Shown here: piece by piece, positions 25,086 to 37,500 of the stretch | Position numbering within the stretch: the first letter of the stretch is position 1 | How the letters are laid out: every line of letters starts with the position of its first letter | The notes under the pieces: model-generated | Database searches by the model: none | What the model was told of the DNA's origin: nothing | Seen by the model: only the letters and a program-made list of their open reading frames with translations | Translations under genes and position numbers: made by a program | NCBI RefSeq assembly: GCF_947507565.1 | Contig: NC_089189.1 | Coordinates: forward strand, 930,001 to 994,000 | Origin: Oscarella lobularis | Taxonomy: Eukaryota; Porifera; Homoscleromorpha; Homosclerophorida; Oscarellidae | DNA length: 64,000 nt | Reading direction: 5' to 3'

Positions 25086-26606
25086 CTAACTTGATGATGC
25101 AATGGCTCTCACGATTTCGACAAGTAGCTCACCGCCAAGACCTGCAAAGTTGTCGTCACGGCACAGAGTCTTGAAATTTTTTGTGACAAACTGCAGAGCC
25201 ACTTTCTTCAGCTCTCGGAAGCCAAACCTATCGGCTAAAGACAGATAATCGACAGCAGTTTCATTGGAAACTCTCCGAACCAGATGTGCGATGCAGAACT
25301 CGCGCAAACTTTCAACAAGATATCGATCCGCCAAGACGAGTATATCTGGGATGATATGAGAATGCTTTAGAATCTCCAAGCAACCGGTGACGAGAAAAGT
25401 GATGACAGCGTTAAACGATTCGTACGTTGTGTCTTCGATGCAAATCGGAGTAGACTCGCTTGTGTCCTTTCTGGAATATTCTTTCCAATTGGACGAAAAC
25501 ATGCTGCTGAAATATTCGCTTCGAACGCAGAGGAGATTCGTGCAAACACTGATGCGTTTTCCTTCGACCAAAAATATAGTGTCACCCGCTGGGAGACTGT
25601 CACTGCCGTTCATCATCTTGGCCAAGTCGATCGACAGTTTAGGATCACGAAAAGTAGAAGCCTTTACTCTGACCCTACGAACTGCTTTTGACTCTGTAAA
25701 GTAGAGGAATCCAGATTTGGAATCATAGAACAAGGATTCCGGTTCCAACGAAGCTAGGGCACCGCTGCCGTCAACGGAGTTTCTTTCACCCGATCCGCAC
25801 ACAGTTTGCATTCCTGATGGCGCAACCATGTAGATTTTATAAGACCGATCACTGACATAGACGTTTCCTTCATCATCTACGGCGACGCCAACGGTTTCTT
25901 TAAAACCTGTGCCAATGGTTCCAACTTCATAATCTCGGCTGATCGTTCTTATAGCACTATTACGAAAGTCGGCCACATACACAGAACCGTCTGGTCCTAT
26001 GGCCAGTTCATCAGGGTAATCAAATTTTGCTTCATTGCCGCGGCCGTCACGGTTGCCTGCTTCACCCGAGGTACCCGCCGCCACGGACGTCGAAGCGGGT
26101 TCGGCATCGACCCGACTTTCGACGATAGTGCAATCCCAACAGGAAAATAACAAGCGTCCATCATCTGTTGCCACAATCCCTCGTGGATTAGAAAAGCTTT
26201 GATCGCCTAGTACAGTAGACACGGCTCCATCGCCTAATTTTACTTTTCTAATGCGGCCATTCACGTAATCAGCGACGTAGATCGACGATTTGGATTTGGA
26301 GGGTGAGACGGCGAGGCCTCTGGGTCCATAGAACTTCGCCGTCGTTGAAGAACCGTCGCGAAATCCGGAGTTTCCCTCGACTCCGGCGAAGCACGAGGCA
26401 GTTCCAGACGAAGGATCGACTTTCCAGATGCAATGTTTGTTGTCGTCGGCGCAAAACACGCCTTCGTCTAGCACGACTATTCCGAAGAGCCGGGAGAACG
26501 ATTGCGAACGTGAAACAGTCTCAACGAAGCCGACTACGTACGAAGAAGGCTTCTAAAGTGTAACGAACATAGCTGTCGTGCACTTCTTACCATCGGTAGA
26601 TGTCAT
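25086..26606 (-). CDS. NHL-repeat / BTB protein, copy 3 (487 aa)
   Basis: Exon 1 is 26606-26591 (MTSTD) and exon 2 is 26533-25086. An internal Met at VV-to-VM (26474) makes a shorter open frame look like the gene, but the conserved 16-nt exon shows the true start. NHL blades and the BTB domain are as in copy 2, with PRGLAVSPSKSKSSIYVADY carrying a two-residue SK insertion. The C-terminal BTB/BACK half is almost identical to copy 2. Confidence 0.9.
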
Positions 26607-26650
26607 TTACGGCCGCTTTTAGAAGAGTCTTTTATATCTAGTGCGCGCTA
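26607..26650 (-). promoter_or_regulatory. Core promoter of NHL-BTB copy 3
   Basis: Minus strand TAGCGCGCACTA then GATATAAAAG (about 26629-26650), same spacing to the ATG as copies 1 and 2. Confidence 0.65.
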
Positions 26651-26838
26651 GGCTAAATAAGAGCACGTGTTGGATGTTGGACTATTTGGAGAAAATTCAG
26701 AGCCAGGCTTAGTACAGTGTAAATATGTTGAAAAGCTGTTGATTGTTAATAATTAAGCAACACGCGTTTACTTTGAAACTGCATTAGACACACAAAACAA
26801 AAGACATCCGCGTTAAAATTAACACTGTCAATTATGTT

Positions 26839-28346
26839 CTAACTCGATGATGCAATGGCTCTCACAATTTCGGCAAGTAGCTCACCGCCAAGACCTGCAA
26901 AGTTGTCGTCACGGCACAGAGTCTTGAAATTTTTTGCAACAAAGTGCACAGCCACTTTCTTCAGCTCTCGGAAGCCAAACCTCTCGGCCAAAGACAGATA
27001 ATCGAAGGCAGTTTCTTTTGAAACTCTCCGAGCCAGATGAGCGATGCAGAAGTCGCGCAAACTTTCAACAAGATATCGATCCGCCAAGACGAGTATATCT
27101 GGGATGATATGAGAATGCTTTTGAATCTCCAAGCAACCGGTGACGAGAAAAGTAATGACAGCATTAAACGATTCGTACGTTGCATCTTCGATGCAAATCG
27201 GAGTAGACTCGCTTGTGTCCTCTTTGGTATATTCTTTCCAATTGGACGAAAACATGCTGCTAAAATATTCGCTTCGAACGCAGAGGAGATTCGTGCTAAC
27301 ACTGATGCTTTTTCCTTCGACCAAAAATACAGTGTCACCCGCTGGGAGGCTGCCGTTCATCAACCTGGCCAAGTCGGTCGACAGTTTAGGATCACGGAAA
27401 GTGGAAGCCGTTACTTTGACCCTACGAACTGCTTTTGATTCTGTAAAGTAGAGGAATCCAGATTTGGAATCATAGAACAAGGACTGCGGTTGCTTCAACG
27501 AAGCTAGGGCGCCACTGCCGTCGACGGAGTTTTTTTCGCCCGATCCGCACACAGTTTGAATTCCTGATGGCGCAAGCATGTAGATTTTACAAGACAACAA
27601 ATCACTAACATAGACGTTTCCTTCATCATCTACGGCGACGCCAACGGATTTTATAAACTCTGTGCCAATGGTTTCAACTTCATAATCTCTGCCGATCTTT
27701 CTTATAGCGCTATTCTGTGGGTCGGCCACATACACAGAACCGTCTGGTCCTAAGGCTAGGTCATAAGGAGAACGAAATTTTGCTTCGCTGCCACGGCCGT
27801 CACTGTCGCCTGATTCATCCATGATACCCGCCGCCACGGACGTCGAATCGGGTTCGGTATCGATCCGAATTTCGCGGATAGTGCAATCCCAACAGGAAAA
27901 TAACAAGCGTCCATCATCTGTTGCCACGATTCCTCGTGGATCGGGAAATCTGCAGTCGCCTAGTACAGTAGACACGGCTCCATCGCCTAATTGTACTTTT
28001 CTAATGCGGCCAGTCTCGAAATCAGTGACGTAGATAGACGATTTGGAGGGTGAGACGGCGAGGCCTCTGGGGCCGTAGAACTTCGCCGTCGTTGAAGAAC
28101 CGTCGACAAATCCGGAGTTTCCCTCGACTCCGGCGAAGCACGAGGCAGTTCCAGACGAAGGATCGACTTTCCAGATGCAATGTTTGCCGCAGTCGGCGCA
28201 AAACACGCCTTCGTCTAGCACGACTATTCCGAAGAGATGGGAGAACGATTGCGAACGTGAAACAGTCTCAACGAAGCCAACTAGATGCACGAAGAATACG
28301 TCCGAACATGGCTGTCCACACGCTTCTTACCTTCGGTAGACGTCAT
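26839..28346 (-). CDS. NHL-repeat / BTB protein, copy 4 (485 aa)
   Basis: Exon 1 is 28346-28331 and exon 2 is 28280-26839, giving MTSTEVGFVETVSRSQSFSH. NHL blades (PRGLAVSPSKSSIYVTDFET, PYDLALGPDGSVYVADPQNS) are followed by BTB (VEGKSISVSTNLLCVRSEYF) and the helical end (LARRVSKETAFDYLSLAERF). A two-residue deletion (MNGSLPAG instead of MNGSDSLPAG) precedes the BTB domain. The upstream region keeps TAGCGCGCACTAGA but reads CAAAAAG where copies 1-3 have TATAAAAG, so the TATA box appears lost. Confidence 0.9.
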
Positions 28347-28623
28347 TTACGGAACAGGGCTTCGGAAGACTTTTTGTCTAGTGCGCGCTATTGTACACGT
28401 CGAGGACGATAATTGGCTTCACAAATTGGAGCAACTAAATTGCGTTAGATGGAGAAAATTTAGAACCAGACTATACAGGAAAGTTCAGAAAGGAAAGCTT
28501 GATTTTACAACACGTCGAAATTATTATTTGCTGAAAGCTGCTGACTATTAATGAAGCAACACTGTGTTTACTCAAAACTGCATAAGTCACATACAACAAA
28601 GAAATCCGCGCCAAAATTACCAG

Positions 28624-30176
28624 TCAATGTTCTTCCTCCGACGAACTTGACGACGCAATAACTCTCATAATTTCGGCAAGTAGTTCACCGCCAAGAGCCG
28701 CAAACCCGTCGTCATGACACAGCGTCTTGAAATTTTTTGCAGCAAACTGCAGAGCCGTTTTCCTCAGCTCTCGGAAGCCGAACCTGTCAGCCAAAGACAG
28801 ATAATCGAGAGAAGTTTCATTTGAAACTCTCTGAGCCATATGCGAGATGCAGAACTCGCGCAGATTTTCAACGAGATATCGATCCGCCAATATGAGTATA
28901 TCAGGAATGATACGAAAATACTTTCGAACTTCCAAGCACCCGGTGACGAGATACGTGACGACAGCGTGAAACGCTTCGTACGTTGCGTCTTCGATGCGAA
29001 TTGGAGTCGACTCGCTCGCGTCCTTCGTCGAACTTTCTTTCCAATTCGACGAAAACATGCTGCTGAAGTATTCACTGCGAACGTAAAGAAGTTTGGCGCA
29101 AACTTTGATACGTTTTCCTTCGACCAAAAATATGGCGTCTCCCACTGGTAGGCTTTCACTGCCGTCAATCAAGTTGGCGAAGTCAGACGACAGTTTAGGA
29201 TCGTGGATGAAAGGGGTTGCCACTCTAACCCTGCGAAGGGCGTCCAGCTCCGTAAAGTAGAGGAATCCTGATTTAGAATCATAGAACAAAGACTGAGGAA
29301 ACTTCAGGGAAGCCAGGGCACCCCTGCCGTCAACGGAGTCCTCTTCACCTGATCCACACACAGTTTCTATTCCAGATGGCGCGAGCTTATAGATTTTATT
29401 AGAGCTATCACAGATATAAACGTTTCCTTCATCGTCTACAGCAACGCCTTTAGGCTTGCTGCTATTTTCGCGTATCGTTTCAACTTGAAAACTGCTGTTC
29501 ATTTTTCTTACAGCATTACTTCTAAGTTCAGTCACGTACGCAGAACCGTCCGGTCCTACGGCTATTTGCAAAGGAACATGGAATCTTGCTTCACCGCAAT
29601 GGCCGTCACTGCTGCCATGTTGATTCTTGACACCTGCCAAAATCCGAATCGAATCTGTTTTCAGGACATCAATTTCACGGATAGTGGAATCACTGCAAGT
29701 AACTAAAAAGCGTCCGTCTTTTTTTGCTACTATTCCAAGAGGACAGGGGATGTTGCCAGTTTTATCGATGTCTTTAGTTCTGCAGTTACTTACAGTAGAC
29801 ACCGCTCCATCACCTAGTCGTATTTTTTTAATGTAACCACTTATATCAGTGACGTAGATACAAGAGGCTGATACAGCGAGACTTAAAGGGCTCTTTAATC
29901 TCGTTTCGTTTGAAGAACCGTCGTGAATCTCGCTCTCTCCTTCGACCCCGGCGAAAAGAGAAAAATTCCCAGACGAAGGATCAATTTTCCAGACGCAGTG
30001 TTTGCCCTTGTCAGCACAGAGCACCCCGTCGTCTAAGACAGCAATTCCAAATAGACAGGAGAACGATTCGGAACGTGAAACTGTTTCAACGAAGCCGACT
30101 GTGCACGGAGAAAGATTTCAATTTCATCCAAGTGCGACACATATAACGAACACGTCTTACTGTCAGTAGAGGCCAT
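28624..30176 (-). CDS. NHL-repeat / BTB protein, copy 5 (496 aa)
   Basis: Exon 1 is 30176-30161 (MASTD) and exon 2 is 30098-28624. The spliced start reads MASTDIGFVETVSRSESFSC. Blades differ more (LKSPLSLAVSASCIYVTDIS, VPLQIAVGPDGSAYVTELRS) and one loop is longer (NCRTKDIDKTGNIPCPLGIV). The BTB (VEGKRIKVCAKLLYVRSEYF) and helical end are well conserved. The C-terminus is extended to SSSSSEEEH. As the outermost and most divergent copy, it may mark an old end of the array. TAGCGCGCACTA is present upstream (about 30215-30229) without a TATA box. Confidence 0.89.
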
Positions 30177-30243
30177 CGTGGACTTCTTGGACCAGGCTTG
30201 AAGAATAGATGAGTGAATAGTGCGCGCTACGCTGCTAGCCAGG

Positions 30244-30279
30244 GCCTCTCCTCCCCCAAGGAGAGAGGAGAGGAGAGGC
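30244..30279. repeat. GC-rich hairpin near the NHL-BTB copy 5 promoter
   Basis: GCCTCTCCTC (30244-30253) pairs perfectly with GAGGAGAGGC (30270-30279). Flanking CCAGG and CCTGG extend the pairing with a one-base slip. It lies about 70 bp upstream of the ATG of copy 5, next to its GCGC element. Confidence 0.7.
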
Positions 30280-30424
30280 CTGGGTCCGAGGCTACTACGC
30301 TGCAATAGTCCAAAAAACACGCGTTGAATTATTATTGATAGCACGTTCAGAGCCAGGCTGCAAAGAATAGATGCCAACTGAGCTAAATTTCGCGCCAGAT
30401 GCGAGTCTTACTGCAACGTTAAAA

Positions 30425-31540
30425 TTACATGTATAATGCTTTCAGCTCGTCTAATCGCTTCTGCCAGTTGTCTCGTTCTGTCTTCAAAACGCTTGCACTG
30501 TCTCGAAGTATCTGCATATTCCACGCAAACGACTCAATGGCCTAATGAAGAATACATGAGAAACGATAGCTTTCAATTAAAAACGACGCGCCTTTCCAAT
30601 GGCCTTCTCCTTCAGACCCGCGCCCTTTAATTCAACCGATATCTGCGCACAAAATTCAATCTAAAAAAGTGATAGATGCATAAACACCGCCTACAGTTAA
30701 TTTGCTGCCATTTTCGTGAATTCTCATAATCTAGAAAATCAAGCTGATATGAGTAAGTACACATACACCGCTTGTGCTACCTCTTCTGCAATTTGCTTTC
30801 CCTCATCCACCACAGCTCGACACGAACTTATTACCTGAGAATGACAAATCGTTCCGATAAAATTCGAATAGAAAAACGGCTCACGTGCTGAAAAACTACA
30901 GTTAGTGAAGCTATTTCCATAGGAAGAGAATCTTTATTCGACGTCAAAACAGGACACTGCATGGATGACTGTCTCAATTAATCGATTATTTATTTCATTT
31001 ACTCACATCGTCTTCAATTTCCACGCACAATTCGTGAATATTGTTCGATTCAAGAAGGTTTTGCACAACTTTAATGAGATCGTCTTCCGTTGGAACTTCG
31101 CCGCTACAACCGATTTTTTTCAAATGACCCAAATGATCGACTATGTCCGCCGTCAGATCGTGAGCTTGAGAAAGTAGATAATCTGCGGACTGAAGAGAAA
31201 TTTTCTCAAAGGTAAAATTGTTTTACTACTTCTAATTAACCTCAAACACGTCGTCTAGCTGTGAGACGCCAATTTTTTTCATTCTGACGTACTAAAACAT
31301 TTTTGAACCAGCACTTCTGGATAGGAATTTAAAAACGTACGTCACGACTTTTTGCCCTTTTTTGTCTAATTAGTGACCCTGATTTGTTGCTCTGCAAAAA
31401 AATGAGCAAGGTAAGGTTACATTTAACCATAGCCTGCCTTATATTCTTATACTATGCGATTAACAATCATTCCCAACCTGATTCACTGACGGCAAGGTAG
31501 ATCGACGACGAGACGATGTACTCTTTAACGACGATGATCT
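30425..31540 (-). other. Multi-exon coiled-coil tail of the PLC fusion
   Basis: After C2 (..VSRGRLLK) eight or nine short exons follow, nearly all in phase 0. They are [21 protein letters not shown] (31540), [54 protein letters not shown] and onward, [66 protein letters not shown] and a final heptad-rich exon ([20 protein letters not shown], stop 30425). A C-terminal helical extension recalls PLC-beta, but no sequence match is claimed. The last junction lacks a good GT donor. Confidence 0.6.
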
Positions 31541-34500
31541 CTACAGGCAGCTTTTACAAACAGAAATACCGGTATGTATCAAATCAACGTCTACCTTCAA
31601 GAGTCTTCCACGAGATACCGAAATGTGAACGAAGACAGTGGCGTATGGTTGCACGTGGCCAGCTTGCGACAGAAGAGGGACATGACGATAACCTATCAAG
31701 TCAGATGAGCTATAACGCATGCTGATACGAAGCCTATGCTTTTGAGACCTTGCAGCACGCTGTCGAAGGGAAGAGTGTACTGCCCTATGACGTTGCTCGT
31801 TCCCTTGCCACTTAGAGCCAGAAATCGCACCAGGGCCATTTCAGGCCAATGAACTGCAAAGGAAAATTTCTCGTCCCAAACCGGATTGAACCCTGCAGGA
31901 AACACATAATCAAAAGTTATAAATTTGTTATGCATGTAGAAAGCGTATACCGTTTCCGGAAATAATCTTTGTCCGGCCTTCGTAACGATCTTGCGGTGCG
32001 CCACACACTTCAATAACAACCGAAGGATCGACACCCTTGAGAACAGAATAGAACGGTAATTATAAGAGCTAAAGCAAATAAACACTACTAAATATTTTAA
32101 TTAAACATACATCTTTCTCTGAGGTAGACGAACTGGGCTTGGGGAACTGCTGACCGCTTATAACCTGCAAAAGGCTCTTTCAAGATGCCACGCTTTCGTC
32201 ATTCTCATAACTCACTTTGACTGTAACAAGTTTTGGCTCTGTTTCCGGTATAGGTGCCTCAGAAAAGGGACTGAAGACAGCGCCATCTACCAGTATAAAC
32301 GAATACAGAACAGTTCAACACACAACACAGACATAGCGTACCTTTGCGAAGAATTGACGGTTTTAGAACGTAACCGCAAGCTCCGTTTTGAAGAAAGAAA
32401 CCGGTATTGAGGTCCATCATCTTCCCAGCGAACTGATAATTCAAAGCGACTAGCACACAAATTCACCTACATTCGTTCGTTCGTCAACACATTCGCATTT
32501 TCTTACCCATCGAAACGCCGCAAAGCCACGGATCAACGGGATTGTAATTGCTCGAGTCGACGCGTCGTCCCGCCGGATAAGCGCGAAGCATTTGATGTCG
32601 ATTATAATCGACCAATTGAGAAGGCGCCGATCCGATCAATTTGAATAACTTCGATTCGCCGAGAGAAGACATTTTCCAGAAATCACCTGGAATCAAAACA
32701 AAGCGTATAATCCATACGTATTGCAGAAGTATACATAGATGCGACCATTTGCATAAGGTGTAAAGTAACTGAACATCGGCAGGTGAAAAGGGTGCGTTCA
32801 GCCAAGACTACGTGGCCGAAGGAACGATGCAAAGTTAGTACGCGCCCACTCACCTCGAGCCAGCCCCTTGAATTTCACTGCCTGCACGATATTCACAAGT
32901 CGAGATAGCTCCAACGCAATGGGATGCTTTTCCCGCCGTTTCTTCGCGCCTTCCTCCTGATGCGACGACGACGGTAGCGAAAGACCGGCAGAAGCCGAAA
33001 TCGCCGATTTCAAACTCGTCTCTCCCATCGATACGGTGTCGTCGAAATCGCTGTCCGCCTCCTCGTCGGTGTCGGACATGACGAAAGTTCTGGAATTCTC
33101 GTCAGATAGAAGTTTTTTGTTCTGGGGAAAGTTACAGTCACGTCAAAATTAATATGACATACGGTGTACCGTTCATGAGAAGCCTCAAACGTTTGAACGG
33201 TAATGTATACGCAGCTACATACCTTGACTATGATTCTTCCGCAGAGATCTTGAGGAGAAGGAAGATGGCGCTTCTTTCTGTCCACTGGTTCCGTGTAGAG
33301 TTTATCTGAACAGGAGGAAAACGATACGAAAAACAGTCGCCTACACCTGAATTCCTATACCGCCAAATATTTCCTGCAAAAGCTCGGCCATTCGTTGTTG
33401 CCCTTTAATAGAACAATGATTCTCAAAAGAGAGAATGACGGGATATCTAAAAACAAGGCTGTAAGTCATAGAACGATGCGTATCGTTGTCGCCAATATTA
33501 CGAAGAAACGTCGAAGGCATGACGTTCGATCGCCTCGAGAACTTTCGACAACGAAACGCGACTGGTGAGCGTGAATCCGTGATAGACTTCCGGCTCACCG
33601 TCCTCACCGTCCCAGCAATCAACTAAATAATAAAAAGCCCGGATGAATACGTCAAAGACAGAAATAAAGAGATGACATGTTGTTGGCTACACAAAACTAC
33701 ACGGTTTTATTTACTTTCAACGCATCTGCAGCCTTTTCGGAGAGCTCTTATGTATCCTTCTTCGCTTGACTGACCGCGTAGCTGATCTTCAAGTAAGTAG
33801 CTGTGAACGAGTAACCAGTTAGAAAAAGTAGAAGCGGAACTGAAGCAGATGCCTGACGTGTTGTGAGACGAAGCGATGAAATAATGACTCAAAGGTTGAG
33901 TCATGTCCTGGTGCACTCCAGAGTGCGCTCCGTTGAAGACTAAATTGTCGACGCTCAGCAAGTACTGAGAAAAGCCTAAGAAATATAAAACATTGAACCT
34001 CTAGTACGACCTATTGTCTGAAGGAAAATTTACCGTCCAGAGTCAGTTTTCTCGTATGGTACGTGTCGCCTTCATCGTTTCTATCTTCTTCCTCCAACTC
34101 GCCAAAATCGTTTATAACGTCCTCGCAGTATTGATCCTCTACTCCCAAGGCCTTAGTATAAAAAACAAGGATTTGAATCTATGCTGTGCAACAGGGCTAC
34201 TCAATTAATTAACGTTCGACGTACCCCTTGTTCTGACGTAAGAAACTTCTTTAGATTTTCAACTGACATGTACTCCCTATTGCTGGAATACCTGCAAAAG
34301 ACCAAATAAATTTCTCTACGCAAGCCATCTTCTCCTGTACGAACCTGGCAAATAAGAGATACACTTCAGGCCTGTGAAGAATATCCTTGAAGAACGTCTT
34401 GAATTGGCCGTAGTCCATCGTGTCGCTCTTGGCTTTCTTCACAATTTCCTGCGCGAGGAATCAAAGGATAAAATGACAAGGCGAATTGCACCAATCTCAC

Positions 34501-37500
34501 CTTGAATTTCTCCTTAATGGCGTTACTCGACAAACCGACATTCAACTTCTTGCAGACCCGAATCAAATCCGGTTCGCTGACGAATTTCTTTTTCAATTTG
34601 TCCGCCAACTGAAACATGCTAAGAAACCACGTAAGGAGAAAAGTCAAGGAACAACACCAAAGCCCCGCGAGAAAAGATAAACAAAACCGAAGAGAAAGAT
34701 ATCGTTCACGCAATCGTTGTACTTTAGACCGATCTAGAAGCAAAGAGTAAGAATGTCGAGACTTGTGATCAGAGAAGATTACGAAGTACCTGGTAAAGAG
34801 TCGTTTATAGCGTCCTGTTCGTTCTCCTCGAAATCGGAGCGCACCGCCTGGCACTTGAGCTCGCGAACCGTCTTCCCGTCGCCCTTGTCGCGCGCCAGCC
34901 AGCTGTAGCACGGAAAATCGTAGAGCCGTCCCGTCGACTCGTCGCACACTTGTATCGACGCCAAATACCACGCGGCGCCGAAGCCGCGATTGTCGTGCCA
35001 CACCTTGACGGCGTTCAAGTGACCGAGCGGCGTCGCGACGTCGAAAACGAAAACGTCGGTTTTGTTGCGATCGAATTTGCTGCCGGAGCAAAGCGATTGG
35101 CTCAGGTGCAGAACGTCGGACGAGCGATCGTCGCCGAAGAGAACGACGAAGACTTGGGCGTCGGTTCCCGCACGAAAAACGTCGCCCGTATTGACCGAAA
35201 TGCGATAGGACGTCCCTGAGAAAATAAAAACATTTTTATAGACTACTTGTATGAAAATTCCTTTAACCTTTAGTGGTATCTAGAGTAAGCAATGACGGCG
35301 AGTGACTTCGCCTCTGCGCCGGCACTTTTTCTTCGACGAGAAGTTCCCTCGTCGCTGTCGCTTCCTCGCCGACGCTACCTCCCGCCAGCCAAGACTGGCA
35401 GGGAAAAACCCAGCTCCGACCGTCGTCGGCGTCGGCGACGACAATCTTCTCCAAATAGTAACCGGTGCCGAGAAGACGTTCGTCGACTCGCACGCGAACG
35501 CGAACGAGAGACGGGCCCAAGTCGGCGGCTTCGATGGCGAAAACGTCGACGTCGTTTCGCTCGAATTTGTTCTTGAAGGCGGCGGAGCGACGGAGCTGGC
35601 GTTCGCCCGTGTCGCGTCCGGCGGAGCCGAAGACGGTCAGAAACACGTTGGCGTCGGTGCCGGCGAATCGGGCGTCGCCGGTGTAAACCAGTACGCGGTA
35701 TCGCTTCACTAAAAACAACGTAATAATAGTTGAATGATACAGACATTGGTAGATAAAGATTTCCCTTAACAGACAGAGTACAGTACGTAGATAATCAACA
35801 TTATATGCTATACTTTATGCAAGGGCTCGCACTTACGGGTTAGCGCCGTTCTCGAACTGGACGGCGGTAGCGACGGCACTAGTTCTCGGATGATTTCGCC
35901 GTCGTCTTCGCTTCGGCTCAGCCATCGATTGCACGCGTAAACGGTCGCGTTTTCGTTGTTTCGGTGAGTCCACGTGGGGGACGACGGCTCGCCGGGGGCG
36001 GCGGAAGCGGACGTGCTGCTGCGAACTACGGGTGCAATGTCGAGCTTCGATAAGTGCCAGCCGGGTGCAAATCCCCCATTGTCGTGCCAGATTCGAACTC
36101 GTTCAATGAATTCGCCGAGATGGGGCGACTAAAAAGAAATACGCTTAATTAGACACTCCCCTTCGTTTATGATATTACAGAGCAGCTATATCTTGGTTTA
36201 ATCATACGCCAGAGTACACTATCTTTGTTGTTACGACCGCGATCTACTCTACAGATGATGAAAACGATAATACGGTCCAGTGCACGGAAAATTTGGAACT
36301 GGGGCCCCCTAACGCGTCGTTTGACTGCGAGAAGCTAAAAAACGCGTTTTCTCGCGTAGAGAACTTTAAAAAAAGATCAAAAAACATCGACACTTGACAC
36401 AAACCCCACGGAAGACGGTGCTATGGAGGTTTATCCCGGTGACAGAGGTGCCCAGGAGCTGGGAGAGAGATGCGAGAACTAGGAAGGCGTGCAATGTTAC
36501 ACCCTTGTCAAGTGAGGAATGAGGCGACCACCGGGTCATAGTGCCTCAAGCCTTGGGGTTTTATTTATGGTATATCTCTCAACTACACAGTACATATTCT
36601 AATAAACACACAGACAGGGGCACTAGGGGGTTTAGAGGGAATGGTGTGTGGTGAAGCACCTTACATCTACAGGGGAGGGGGAGGGGAGAACAGGGGAATG
36701 ATGGGTGGGGATAATTAGTTCTACTTTATTAAGAATTATTCGTGAGTTTGCTCTTTGTAGGCAGACCGCTAGACGCTTGCTCCAGTAGTTGATGAATCCG
36801 TTGCGATCATTCATAAAGTCGACCGACGGGCGCCTCGCGATCTGGTGGAAGAGGCTAGCCGCCGTGGGACTCCACCGGCCAAAAACTTCGACGACGACGG
36901 GCTTGAAAAGATATCCCAACGACGTGGCGACTTGCAGGTACTTTTCGTCCTTTGTCTTATCTCTGTGCGCCGCCGCGTATCCATTCTCCTGAGCGCTGCC
37001 CGTGACGACTGCTTGGCTAAGCGGGTGGATTACACTGATGTCAAGCAGAAGCTTCTTGCCGTTCTCGAAATTATATATTCCGATGTCCGGGCGTTTCTTG
37101 TCTTGGAACTCTCTTTCCTGTTCCAGCTCAACTCGGTAGTTAACCGACCTGAGCATCTGCTGCCACGTATGCTGCCAGCTATCGTGGCGCCGTATAGGAC
37201 CGCCATCCTTCGGGCACGTCAGGAGGTGGTATCCATCTGCAACTGACTCTGCTCCGCAGTTGCACCGTCGGATTTGGCGCAGCAATGGAATGTCTGCCCC
37301 CAGTCGAAGAAGAGCCGCCGTCTGGAACTCGGCATTGGTAAACGACAACTCTTTCGACTGAGGGAGCGCATCCAGCCACGCTCCCGAGATTGGTCCTCCG
37401 GCGCTTCGGAGTCTTGCCTGCGACGCCTTGTCAAGCGATTCTAGTAGTCGTCCAAGCTCCACTTCCTTGGGGAGTGTTGCCAGTCTCCCTTCTATCCTAG

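Noticed and set aside
35292..35712. Long plus-strand ORFs opposite PLAT 5
   Set aside because: Arginine-rich shadows of GC-rich coding sequence on the other strand.
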